From CAZCBJ01 sp964496705 (GTDB lineage Bacteria; Chloroflexota; Anaerolineae; Anaerolineales; Anaerolineaceae), in NCBI GenBank assembly GCA_964496705.1, contig CAZCBJ010000076.1, positions 1 through 16,245 on the forward strand: a DNA stretch of 16,245 nt, in the 5' to 3' direction. Both the position numbers and the translations under genes were made by a program. Below, in pieces: positions 7,002 to 13,999 of the stretch. Under the pieces are notes generated by a model. The model ran no database searches. It saw only the letters and a program-made list of their open reading frames with translations, and had not been told where the DNA came from. How positions within the stretch are numbered: position 1 is the stretch's first letter; each line of letters opens with the position of its first letter.

Positions 7002-7838
7002 TCACTCAAATTGGGCCAGTGTGGTTTCATACGCGCGGCGGTTCAGTTCCTCCAGCGGCAAACCGGCCAGCTCCGCCGACATCACCTCCACCGCCCAGGG
7101 ATTCTCATAGCCGGTCTGGCGCACGGCTTGAATGAAACCGCGGATGTCATATTCGCCTTCTCCGCAGAATCGGCGCATGCGGGACGGATCGGCATGCGGG
7201 CTGCCGGGCAGGGTGCCGTCGTTCAGCTCGACGCTGATCAGGTGCTGGCGCGGGATGCGGGCGATGGCCGCGTAGGGTATGGCGAGATTGACCACATGCA
7301 CGATATCCAGCGACAGTCCGCCGTTGCGGGCGCCGGCAGCCTGCACCATGGCCAGGGAATCTTCCAGCGTATGCAGCATGGAGGAAGCCATGAATTCAAA
7401 GCCGATGGTTGTGCCGTGTTCGGCGGCTTCGGCGCACAGCGCGGCAAAGGCCTCAACAATGCGCGGCATGGGGCAGGGCGTGTTGTAGAAATCGCCCACC
7501 TTGACGTGGCTGGCTTGCAATGCCTCGGCCGCCGTGAACAGCAGGCGCTTGCGCTGATCAGATTCGTGCTTCCGGGGGCCTTCGAGAAACCAATCGGTGA
7601 GAAACTCCAGCTCCAGGTATTGGATGCCGTTGTCGTCCATAATGCTTTTCATCTCCTGCAGCGGGCGGCGCAGCATGACCTGTTCCAGGTCGCTGTGCCA
7701 CAGACCGATGCCTTTGAAACCGGCGCGGGCGGCGGCTTCCACCCGCTGCTTGAAATCAAAGCGGCTGATCTCGGCGACGCCCGGCAGCACCCCGGCGGTG
7801 GTCCAATACAAGCTCATCAATTCGACATTGTTTTTCAT
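7002..7838 (-). CDS. Sugar phosphate isomerase/epimerase (xylose-isomerase-like TIM barrel)
   Basis: A 278-residue AP-endonuclease-2/xylose-isomerase-like TIM barrel of the type called sugar phosphate isomerase/epimerase (COG1082-like). Strand-end acidic and polar residues expected for a divalent metal site recur along the chain: LELEFLTDW, VKVGDFY, TIGFEFMA, LSLDIVHVVN, ISVELNDG and WAVEVMSAE. ATG 7838 fits because AGGA lies about eight bases upstream and a minus-strand TATAAT at 7875-7870 gives a short leader; the frame extends to 8036 but that part runs through the divergent GNAT gene. It is the first gene of a two-gene unit with the epimerase. Relatives act on inositols, tagatose or ketoses; the exact reaction is unknown. 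Confidence 0.85.
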   Translation of the reverse strand: MKNNVELMSLYWTTAGVLPGVAEISRFDFKQRVEAAARAGFKGIGLWHSDLEQVMLRRPLQEMKSIMDDNGIQYLELEFLTDWFLEGPRKHESDQRKRLLFTAAEALQASHVKVGDFYNTPCPMPRIVEAFAALCAEAAEHGTTIGFEFMASSMLHTLEDSLAMVQAAGARNGGLSLDIVHVVNLAIPYAAIARIPRQHLISVELNDGTLPGSPHADPSRMRRFCGEGEYDIRGFIQAVRQTGYENPWAVEVMSAELAGLPLEELNRRAYETTLAQFE

Positions 7839-7869
7839 GCTTTTATCCTGGTCAGAGATGATGGGATGA

Positions 7870-7875
7870 ATTATA
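7870..7875 (-). promoter_or_regulatory. -10 box for the isomerase-epimerase unit
   Basis: Perfect TATAAT on the minus strand (plus strand ATTATA), about 32 bases upstream of ATG 7838. No clear TTGACA-like -35 lies at 16-18 bases. It sits in the 157-base divergent space shared with the GNAT gene, for which I see no equally good promoter. Confidence 0.45.
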
Positions 7876-7995
7876 ACTGCTATGCTGGCTGCCGGGGCTT
7901 GGTTTCGGGCTGACCCTCGCCCCTGCTCATTGCGCATCCCAACAAAGTGTGATAAACCTGTGCCAGCGCCCGCATTTCTCCCGGAGGCTGTCCCG

Positions 7996-8433
7996 ATGAT
8001 CATCATCCGCTCCCCGCACACCCGCGATGAATTCAAGGAATACTACGCCCTGCGCTACCGCGTGCTGCGCGAGCCGTGGGGTCAGCCCAGGGGCACCGAG
8101 AAGGACGATTATGAGCCGCTCAGCCAGCACTTCATGGCGGTGGAAGAACCGGGCGGCAAGATCGTGGGGGCGGTCAAGCTGCTTGAAAAGGAAGCCGGCG
8201 TGGGCTGGTTCTCTCACCTGTCGGTCGACTCGCGCTACCAGAGCCAGGGGATCGGTCGGCTGCTGATTGAGCGGGTGGAGGCGGCGGCGCGCGAGCGCGG
8301 CTTCAAGGCGCTGGGCTGCATGGCGCGCCTCAACACCACCGCTTATTTTGAAAAATTCGGCTACCGCATCGCCGGGCTGCCCGCCGCCTATTTCGGCACC
8401 ACCCAGGTGGTGTGGATGGAGAAGGAACTCTGA
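7996..8433 (+). CDS. GNAT-family N-acetyltransferase
   Basis: A 145-residue GCN5-related N-acetyltransferase, transferring the acetyl group of acetyl-CoA to an amine of unknown identity. The acetyl-CoA binding loop is QSQGIGRLL, following HLSVDSRY; the C-terminal ARLNTTAYFEKFGYRIAG matches the usual NxxAxxFYexxGF helix-strand end. Start ATG 7996 is supported by GGAGG at 7983-7987; the open frame continues upstream without a ribosome site. It is divergent from the isomerase and ends three bases before the end of the convergent TerC-family gene, leaving no room for a dedicated terminator. The sequence resembles general ElaA/YjdJ-like small acetyltransferases, but substrate assignment is not possible. 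Confidence 0.9.
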   Translation: MIIIRSPHTRDEFKEYYALRYRVLREPWGQPRGTEKDDYEPLSQHFMAVEEPGGKIVGAVKLLEKEAGVGWFSHLSVDSRYQSQGIGRLLIERVEAAARERGFKALGCMARLNTTAYFEKFGYRIAGLPAAYFGTTQVVWMEKEL

Positions 8434-8436
8434 CGG

Positions 8437-9312
8437 CTAGGCCGCCGGCGGCTGAGGACGGGCCAGCATGGAACGGGCAGCCCGCCAGATCAGCCCCAGC
8501 AGCGCCCTGAGCGGAGCCAACAGCCAGTCCACCAGCTCATTCAGGATCGAAAAACCCTGGCTGAACCACACCAGCGCCGGGCGCAGGTGGTGCAGGAAAG
8601 GGAAGCGCGCATACACCAACGCCAGCAAAATGGTGGCGGCTGAGATGGCGAAGCGCAACAGGTCGCCGATGTGCACCCCCCACACCTCCTCCAGCACCAG
8701 CTCGACGCCGATGTTCAACACCAGCACGTAGGCGGCGGTCTTCAGCACCGGGAAGCGCTCCACCGCGCGGCTGAACAGCCCGGCGGCGAAGCGCATGGTC
8801 AGGATGCCGATGAACACGCCGACCACCACCACCCACAGCTTGTCCGACAGCGAAACCGCCGCCACCACGTTGTCCAGGCTGAAGGCCAGGTCCATCAGCT
8901 CAACGGTCACAACGGTGGCCCAGAAGGACTGGGTGCGCACGCGCCGGGTGGCGCTGTCCTCGGCCTGCGATTCGGCGTAACCCGCGCCGAGGCTGTCGAA
9001 GGCCAGGCGGATCAGGTAAGCCGCGCCCAGCAGCTTGAGCCACGGGTTGTGGACGATGAAGCTGGCCAGCAACAACATCAGACCGCGCCCGGCGTAGGCG
9101 CCCAGCATGCCCACCCGCAGCGCGGCCATGCGCTGGCTGCCCAGCAGCGGGTGGAGCAGGCTGCCCACGCGCTGCAGCGATTTTGGGAAAGGCACCGGCT
9201 GATCGTTGGGCAGCGGCGCCACCAGCGCACCCAGCACCGCGGCGTTATCGATGGAGAGGATGCCCTCCAGGAAAATCAATTGCAGAATGATGACAAGAAT
9301 TGTCCAATCCAC
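8437..9312 (-). CDS. TerC-family integral membrane protein
   Basis: A 291-residue multi-pass membrane protein of the TerC/Alx family, whose characterised members export manganese or help metal loading of exported proteins, and which were named from tellurite resistance. Both family signatures are present: EGILSIDNA at 16-24 and its internal-repeat partner ELMDLAFSLDNV in mid-protein; the acidic and Asn residues in the membrane are thought to bind the metal. The start is GTG 9312, chosen because the typical N-terminal helix begins at once; the ribosome site is weak. A TACAAT at 9369-9364 on the minus strand may be its -10 box. The last 50 residues form an Ala/Leu/Arg-rich tail ending RPQPPAA. 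Confidence 0.88.
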   Translation of the reverse strand: MDWTILVIILQLIFLEGILSIDNAAVLGALVAPLPNDQPVPFPKSLQRVGSLLHPLLGSQRMAALRVGMLGAYAGRGLMLLLASFIVHNPWLKLLGAAYLIRLAFDSLGAGYAESQAEDSATRRVRTQSFWATVVTVELMDLAFSLDNVVAAVSLSDKLWVVVVGVFIGILTMRFAAGLFSRAVERFPVLKTAAYVLVLNIGVELVLEEVWGVHIGDLLRFAISAATILLALVYARFPFLHHLRPALVWFSQGFSILNELVDWLLAPLRALLGLIWRAARSMLARPQPPAA

Positions 9313-9363
9313 GGCTGGAAGACTCGCTTTCTGATCTCAGGTTGCGGTTTGCGCCGCCCCCTG

Positions 9364-9409
9364 ATTGTACCCCACCTGGTTGATCCCAACCCACCTGCCG
9401 GGATATAAT
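9364..9409. promoter_or_regulatory. Divergent promoter region with inverted repeat
   Basis: Between the TerC-family and DUF1861 genes. Plus strand: TTGATC (9380-9385), an 18-base spacer and TATAAT (9404-9409). Minus strand: TACAAT (9369-9364). The inverted repeat GGTTG-ATCC-CAACC (9378-9391) lies across the plus -35 box, flanked by two direct copies of CCCACCTG (9371-9378 and 9390-9397). This could be an operator controlling both genes. Confidence 0.5.
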
Positions 9410-9445
9410 TGTGTTTCAAGCATATCCGATTTGGCAGGAGACAAG

Positions 9446-10411
9446 ATGACCATCCAGGAACAACGCGCTCAATTCGAGCGCAGCAAAAGCATTTACGAAA
9501 GCGCCCGGCTGAGCTTTCACGGTGTGGACGGATTCGATGTCTACAACACTTCGATCCCCTTCGAGTGGCAGGGGAAAACTTACCTGTTCGGGCGGGTGGA
9601 GCGGCGCGCCGAGTGGGCGCGCTCCTGGGTGCGCCTGTTCGAGCAAACCGGCGCGGACGACTGGAGCCTGGCGCCCGCTTCGATGATCTACCCGCTGGAA
9701 GACCCGTTCATCTGCTGGATTGGCGATACTTTTGTGCTGGGCGGCACGCATGTGCGCTACAAATCCGGCCAGATTGACACGTTCTACGGCTATTTCTACC
9801 GCGGGAAGGACCTGCACGACCTGGTCTATTTCACCAGCGGGCCCGCCGGGATGAAGGACATCCGCCTGGTGCAATTGGCTGACGGGCGCATCGGCGTGTT
9901 CTCGCGCCCGCGCAACGCCGAGATCGTGCGCCGCTACGGCAGCGAGGCGCAGATTGGCTTTGCGGTCATCCAGCGGCTGGACGAGCTGAACGACGACCTG
10001 ATTGAGAATGCGCCCTACATCCCCGGCCTGTTCGCTGAAGGCGAATGGGGCGGCTGCAATCAGGTCTATCTGCTGGCGGACGGGCGGCTGGGCGTGATCG
10101 GTCACAAGAGCTATGCGGATCGAAAGCCCGACGGATCGCCCCTGGCGGTGTACCTCAACATCTCGTTTGTGTTCGATCCGCTGCGGCACGCGGCCAGCGA
10201 GCTGAAGATCATTGGCACCCGCGCCTGCTATCCCGCCGCCCCGGCCAAACGCCCGGAGCTGGAGGATTGCGCCTTCACCTCGGGGATTGTGATGCGCCCG
10301 GACGGCAAGGCCGATTTGTACAGCGGCATCGGCGACACCGCCGAGGGGCGCATCGTCATCGATGATCCATTTGGAAGAGAATCCGCAGATGACGCAGATG
10401 GGCGCAGATAA
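9446..10411 (+). CDS. DUF1861 / GT108-like beta-propeller protein (possible mannoside phosphorylase relative)
   Basis: A 321-residue protein that looks like the DUF1861 family, a five-bladed beta-propeller related to GH130 mannoside phosphorylases; family members in Leishmania (GT108) make and phosphorolyse beta-1,2-mannan. Visible features are the repeating propeller strands (GKTYLFGRVE, DTFVLGGTHV, GRIGVFSRP, GRLGVIGHK), the LEDPFICWIG block near residue 86 comparable to the EDPR region of GH130, and an acidic ELEDCAFTSG near the end. Start ATG 9446 has CAGGAG five bases upstream and a good promoter. The final residues (ESADDADGRR) and the stop codon come from an interspersed CGCAGAT repeat, so the native C-terminus has been overwritten. 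Family assignment is from recall of motifs. Confidence 0.65.
   Translation: MTIQEQRAQFERSKSIYESARLSFHGVDGFDVYNTSIPFEWQGKTYLFGRVERRAEWARSWVRLFEQTGADDWSLAPASMIYPLEDPFICWIGDTFVLGGTHVRYKSGQIDTFYGYFYRGKDLHDLVYFTSGPAGMKDIRLVQLADGRIGVFSRPRNAEIVRRYGSEAQIGFAVIQRLDELNDDLIENAPYIPGLFAEGEWGGCNQVYLLADGRLGVIGHKSYADRKPDGSPLAVYLNISFVFDPLRHAASELKIIGTRACYPAAPAKRPELEDCAFTSGIVMRPDGKADLYSGIGDTAEGRIVIDDPFGRESADDADGRR
10384..10409 (+). repeat. CGCAGAT repeat block, copy 1
   Basis: Three CGCAGAT units at 10384, 10393 and 10403 followed by an A-rich stretch. It forms the last codons and stop of the DUF1861 gene. An inverted copy lies at 10846-10880, on the other side of the VanZ-like gene. Confidence 0.75.
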
Positions 10412-10422
10412 AAATAAAATAG

Positions 10423-10448
10423 AACTGGGATGAAAGAGATAAAAAGGA
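10423..10448 (+). repeat. AACTGGGAT purine-rich repeat, copy 1
   Basis: Begins AACTGGGATGAAAGAG and continues purine-rich. It matches the reverse complement of 10969-10994 at 23 of 26 positions. The AACTGGGATGAAA core also occurs, reversed, in each unit of the array at the right end of the window. Confidence 0.75.
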
Positions 10449-10449
10449 T

Positions 10450-10483
10450 AAAAGATCCTGCTTAACCCGGGCGATTATCTTTT
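10450..10483. terminator. Possible bidirectional terminator between DUF1861 and VanZ genes
   Basis: Inverted repeat AAAAGAT (10450-10456) and ATCTTTT (10477-10483) around a loop with CCCGGG at its centre (10466-10471). The A-rich and T-rich arms suit termination in both directions at the end of two convergent genes. The right arm covers the VanZ stop codon. The GC core is short, so strength is uncertain. Confidence 0.35.
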
Positions 10484-10837
10484 CAACCGCGCATATAACG
10501 CCAATCCCAACGCCGCACCAAGCGAATCGATACCCAGGTCCAGCAGCGGGCTGCCGCCGCGTTCCAGGGTGAAACGTTGGTGGAATTCGTCCGTAGCCGC
10601 GTACAGCGCCGCCAGCCCCCAAGCCAGCAGCCAGCCGCGCCAGGTGAGCGGGCGCAGCGCAAAGGCATAACTTGCGCCCAGCAGGGCATAACCCAGCAAG
10701 TGTCCGATCTTGCGCAGCCCCCAGGGGCTCAGCCCGGCTTCATCCAGCACACCGCCCGGGATGCTTGAAGCGGCGAAGATCAGCGCCATCATCGCCGCCG
10801 CGGGCAGCCAGCGCAGCAAGATTGCAGAATTCTTCAT
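10475..10837 (-). CDS. VanZ-like family membrane protein
   Basis: A 120-residue membrane protein with about four hydrophobic segments. The VanZ-family signature is near the C-terminus: DEFHQRFTLERGGSPLLD followed by GIDSLGAALGL; the usual form is DExxQxFxPGRxxSxxDxxxNxxGxxxG. KIGHLLGYALLGA is the typical second-helix block. VanZ itself gives low-level teicoplanin resistance, but most VanZ-like proteins are of unknown function. ATG 10837 is the first residue of a typical N-terminal helix, but the upstream region is AT-rich repeat with no clear ribosome site. The gene stands alone, flanked on both sides by repeat copies, as if it were a cassette between repeats. Confidence 0.85.
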   Translation of the reverse strand: MKNSAILLRWLPAAAMMALIFAASSIPGGVLDEAGLSPWGLRKIGHLLGYALLGASYAFALRPLTWRGWLLAWGLAALYAATDEFHQRFTLERGGSPLLDLGIDSLGAALGLALYARLKR

Positions 10838-10845
10838 TTTCGTGA

Positions 10846-10880
10846 TTTTTTATCTGCATAAATCTGCGTCATCTGCGTAT
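10846..10880 (-). repeat. CGCAGAT repeat block, copy 2 (inverted)
   Basis: On the minus strand two CGCAGAT and one TGCAGAT unit with the same spacing as copy 1 and the same A-rich end. About 29 of 34 positions agree with 10381-10415. It lies just upstream of the VanZ-like gene and occupies the place where its promoter should be. Confidence 0.75.
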
Positions 10881-10911
10881 TCTCTTCTTGTGAAGACCAG
10901 AGGAACAGAAC

Positions 10912-10947
10912 AGGATGGACAGGATGACCAGGATAACCAGGAGGAAA
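10912..10947 (+). repeat. Nine-base tandem repeat (AGGATRACC)
   Basis: Four consecutive nine-base units: AGGATGGAC, AGGATGACC, AGGATAACC and AGGAGGAAA, the last degenerate. Purine-rich and noncoding, it forms part of the repeat cluster between the VanZ-like gene and the AOR operon. Confidence 0.7.
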
Positions 10948-10953
10948 AGGATC

Positions 10954-10975
10954 AAAGGGATAACAAAATCCCTTT
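10954..10975. terminator. Hairpin downstream of the AOR operon
   Basis: AAAGGGAT (10954-10961) and ATCCCTTT (10968-10975) form a perfect eight-base stem with a six-base loop, starting 24 bases after the AOR stop codon on the minus strand. The minus strand continues with a T/C-rich tract containing CCTTTT, so it may end the operon transcript. Confidence 0.4.
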
Positions 10976-10994
10976 CATCTCTTTTATCCCAGTT
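10969..10994 (-). repeat. AACTGGGAT purine-rich repeat, copy 2 (inverted)
   Basis: The reverse complement begins AACTGGGATAAAAGAG, matching copy 1 at 10423-10448 with three differences. It ends four bases before the AOR stop codon. Confidence 0.75.
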
Positions 10995-10998
10995 AAGC

Positions 10999-12825
10999 TT
11001 ACAGCTTGACGAAATCCAGGCCCAGCTCGGCCAGGCGGGCGGGGGTGGGGTGGCCGCTGACCGCGTCCCAGCCGCGCGCGGCGTAATACTCACCCATCAG
11101 CACCGCCATGTCGGGCACATGCCCCTCCTGTCCGCCGTCGGGCAGCGGCTGGAGCAGCAGCTCGGGCAGGCGGTCGTCCGCCGCGCTCAAGCCCAGGCGG
11201 ATGTTGTAGACGCGCTTCAGGTTCCAGGCCCGCTCGCCGGCGCGCAGCATCTCCGCCACCGTCCAATCGTGGTCGCTTGCGGCGCTGAGCAGCTCCAGCA
11301 CGGTCTGCACTGGCACCACTGCGAAGTGGCACATCGTCAGGCTGTTGCCCACCGTGCGCCAGTCCTGGTGGCGGGCTACGTGCGCAGCCTTGCCGTGGTC
11401 CTCGAAGCGGTCGGGCATCGGAATGTCCAGCTCCTCAATCGCCCCGCCCATCTCGACCAGGAAAAAATCCGACTGGTTGTGACAGGCGCCGCGCGGCGAG
11501 GTGGCGTAGGTGACCGCCATGCCGCTGTGGGCGCGCGGGTCGTGCATCGGCACTTCCAGGTTGTTGACCTCCACGGCCAGCCCCGGCGCGCCGAAATGCG
11601 CCGCCAGCGCGCGGGCGCCCTGCGCCAACAGCGCGCCGAAGCCGCGCAGCGCGGCCATCTGCTCCAGCAGCTCAAAGCAGGGGGTTGCGTCGCCCCAGCG
11701 CAGCGCCAGCCCGCCGGTATCCGCCTCGCTGATCAACCCGCGCTCGAAGAGCAGGTAAGCCAGCGCCAGGGTGTTGCCAGCCGAGATGGTGTCCAGCCCC
11801 AGCCGGTCGCAGCGCTCGCCCAGCGCGGTGATCAGCGCCAGGTCGCTGACCAGCAACTGGCTGCCAAATGAGCAAATGGTCTCGTATTCGGGGCCTTTGA
11901 CCTCGCCGGGGGTGGGGTAGGGCCCTTCCGGGATGGTCACCTTGCGTCCGCAGGCGATCACGCAGCCGTGGCAGGCGGACGTGCCGGTCAGAATGGTGGC
12001 GGCCATCTCCGACCCGCTGATCTGCGCCGCGCCGTCGAAGGCGGCCTGCGTCCAGTATTTTTGCGGCATGTCGCCCAGGATCTGCAGATAATCGGCTGAG
12101 CCGGAGGTGCCGGTCTCGTGCAGCACGGCGGTCATGTTCTGTTCGCGCAGCTCCTGGTTGGCGATTTTGCGGCGCTGGCGGTAGGCTTCCGGGCGCCCCA
12201 GCGGGATGGGGAGGGTGCCGCGCGCGGCCACCGCCTTGAGGTTTTTGGAACCCATCAGTGCGCCCAGCCCGGTGCGCGCTGCGGCCCGCCCGTGGTCGGA
12301 GAAAATGCCCGCCATGCGCACCTGGTTCTCGCCCGCCGTCCCGATGCAGGCCACCTTCGCCAGCGGTTGGCCGCTCTCGGCCCGGATCGCCGCCTGGGTC
12401 TGGTAGGTGTCGGCCTGTCCCCACAGATGCCCGGCGGGGCGCAGCTCGGCCTGCCCGTCCTGAAGCCACAAATAAACTGGTTCGGCGGCCCGCCCGCTGA
12501 TCCACAGCGCGTCGAAGCCCGCCAGGCGCAGCTCAGGCCCGACGAAGCCGCCGATGTTGGCCTCACCCCAGCGTCCGGTCTGCGGCGAGCGCCCGCAGAT
12601 GGTGAAGCGCCCGGTGGTGGTGCCCACCGTGCCGGTCAGCGGGCCGGTGATGAGCAGCAGCGGGTTGGGGGGATCGAGCGGGTCAAGGCGGGGATCCAGC
12701 GCGTCCCACAGCAGGCGCGCAGCCAGGCCGCTGGCGCCGATGTACTCGCGCACCCAGTCAACCGGGATTTGTTCGCGGCGCATCTCACCGCTGGTCAGGT
12801 CAACTTTGAGCAAACGTCCGTACAT
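10999..12825 (-). CDS. aor: Aldehyde:ferredoxin oxidoreductase (tungsten-type AOR)
   Basis: Oxidises aldehydes to carboxylates with ferredoxin as electron acceptor, or runs in reverse to reduce acids; cytoplasmic, with a tungsto- or molybdo-bis-pterin and one [4Fe-4S] cluster. At 608 residues it has the normal family length. N-terminal MYGRLLKVDLTSG and the pterin-loop region TGRFTICGRSP, GRWGEANIGG are typical. Cluster ligands are C285-x2-C288-x3-C292 (ACHGCVIACG) and a fourth, C499 (SLTMC). The pterin motif DRLGLDT is present, as is the GPEYET block. It is the last gene of the operon, starting two bases after the alcohol dehydrogenase stop (translational coupling likely). No separate ferredoxin or pterin-synthesis gene is in the window. 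Aldehyde specificity cannot be read. Confidence 0.95.
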   Translation of the reverse strand: MYGRLLKVDLTSGEMRREQIPVDWVREYIGASGLAARLLWDALDPRLDPLDPPNPLLLITGPLTGTVGTTTGRFTICGRSPQTGRWGEANIGGFVGPELRLAGFDALWISGRAAEPVYLWLQDGQAELRPAGHLWGQADTYQTQAAIRAESGQPLAKVACIGTAGENQVRMAGIFSDHGRAAARTGLGALMGSKNLKAVAARGTLPIPLGRPEAYRQRRKIANQELREQNMTAVLHETGTSGSADYLQILGDMPQKYWTQAAFDGAAQISGSEMAATILTGTSACHGCVIACGRKVTIPEGPYPTPGEVKGPEYETICSFGSQLLVSDLALITALGERCDRLGLDTISAGNTLALAYLLFERGLISEADTGGLALRWGDATPCFELLEQMAALRGFGALLAQGARALAAHFGAPGLAVEVNNLEVPMHDPRAHSGMAVTYATSPRGACHNQSDFFLVEMGGAIEELDIPMPDRFEDHGKAAHVARHQDWRTVGNSLTMCHFAVVPVQTVLELLSAASDHDWTVAEMLRAGERAWNLKRVYNIRLGLSAADDRLPELLLQPLPDGGQEGHVPDMAVLMGEYYAARGWDAVSGHPTPARLAELGLDFVKL

Positions 12826-12827
12826 GA

Positions 12828-13997
12828 TTAAAAATCCACCGGCTTGCCGTCGAAGGCGTATTCAAACAGGCGGCGCATGCCGGCGGACTCGGGGCAGCGC
12901 GTGCTCATCACCGTCTGGCTGTCGTTGAGCGCGTTGTCCACCAGCGCGCCCATCTCGCGCTGCAGGTCGGCGCGCTGGATGCCGCATTCGCGCAGGCTGA
13001 GCGGCTGACCGAGCTCAGCGTAGAGCTGGCGCAGCGCGGCGGCCAGCGCCGCCGCGCCCTCAGCCTGGCTGGCGGCGGGCAGCCCCAGGAAGCGCGCGAT
13101 CTCGGCGTAGCGCGTGGGCACGTATTTGTCGCCGGCGCAGTATTCGATGGTGTAGGGCAGGAACAACGCCACCGCGCGCCCGTGGGGGATGTGGAAGATG
13201 CCGCCCAGCGCGTGGCCCATGCCGTGCGCCAGCCCGGCCATCGAATTGCCGAAGCCCAGCCCGGCGATGGCGGCGGCGTTCTGCACGCGCGTGCGCGCCT
13301 CCAGGTCGGCGCCGTCGTGGAAGCAGACGGGCAGGTTTTCATACACCAGGCGGGCCGCCTGCAGGCACAGCCCGTCGCTGAAATCGTTGCGGCAGTTGGA
13401 GGTGTAACCCTCGATGGCATGGGTCAGCGCGTCCAGCCCGGTCTCGGCGGTCAGGCGCGGCGGGAGCGCCATCACCAGCTCGGGGTCGAGGATGGCCACA
13501 TCCGGCAGGTTCTCGCGGCTGCCCAGCCCCAGCTTGCGCCGCTCGGCCGGGTCGGTCAGCACGATTGCCCAGGTGGCTTCCGAGCCGGTGCCGGCGGTGG
13601 TGGGGATGGCAACCAGGCGCGCCTTGGCGCGCAGGCCCAGCTCCTCCACCGGGTTGATCGCCGCCGGGTCGTAGCCGGGGCGCTCGTACAGCACCCACAT
13701 GGCTTTGGCGGCGTCCATCACCGAGCCGCCGCCCAACGCGATGATCCACTGCGGATTGAAAGCCAGCATGTGCACTGCCCCGCGCCGCACCGTGTCCAGC
13801 GAGGGGTCGGCCTCCACGCCGTCGAACACTTTGATCTGCATGCCGGTGGGCGCCAGCGCGGCGGTCACTTTCTCCACCAGCCCCAGCCGCGCCAGGTTGG
13901 CGTCGGTGACGATGAAGGCGCGCTGGCCCTGCAGCCGCTCCAGGTAACTGAGCGCGCCGTCGCCGAAAACGATTTGCGGGGAAGTGAAAAACCACAT
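12828..13997 (-). CDS. Iron-containing (group III) alcohol dehydrogenase
   Basis: NAD(P)-dependent interconversion of alcohols and aldehydes or ketones; 389 residues, the normal family length. The dinucleotide loop is GGGSVMDAAKAM at 89-100. Predicted metal ligands D189 and H193 lie in LDALTHAIEGYTS, and H258 and H272 in AHGMGHALGGIFHIPHG, with the same spacing as in FucO. PTTAGTGSEAT (about 132-142) is the family's phosphate/substrate loop. Start ATG 13997 lies two bases after the SCP2 stop, with no strong ribosome site, so translation is probably coupled. Sitting between SCP2 and AOR, it most simply provides or removes the aldehyde handled by AOR. Annotated homologues vary (1,3-propanediol, butanol, lactaldehyde), so the substrate stays open. 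Confidence 0.93.
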   Translation of the reverse strand: MWFFTSPQIVFGDGALSYLERLQGQRAFIVTDANLARLGLVEKVTAALAPTGMQIKVFDGVEADPSLDTVRRGAVHMLAFNPQWIIALGGGSVMDAAKAMWVLYERPGYDPAAINPVEELGLRAKARLVAIPTTAGTGSEATWAIVLTDPAERRKLGLGSRENLPDVAILDPELVMALPPRLTAETGLDALTHAIEGYTSNCRNDFSDGLCLQAARLVYENLPVCFHDGADLEARTRVQNAAAIAGLGFGNSMAGLAHGMGHALGGIFHIPHGRAVALFLPYTIEYCAGDKYVPTRYAEIARFLGLPAASQAEGAAALAAALRQLYAELGQPLSLRECGIQRADLQREMGALVDNALNDSQTVMSTRCPESAGMRRLFEYAFDGKPVDF

Positions 13998-13999
13998 GG

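Noticed and set aside
7839..8036. N-terminal extension of the isomerase up to 8036
   Set aside because: It would overlap the start of the divergent GNAT gene and pass a TATAAT box; ATG 7838 has a ribosome site and matches the family's beginning.
8671..9408. A 245-codon plus-strand frame rich in His and Gln over the TerC-family gene
   Set aside because: It is a mirror of the membrane protein gene, whose SIDNA and SLDNV signatures are unambiguous; no ribosome site.
10384..10994. Insertion sequence around the VanZ-like gene
   Set aside because: No transposase, no mirror-image terminal order and no target duplication visible.
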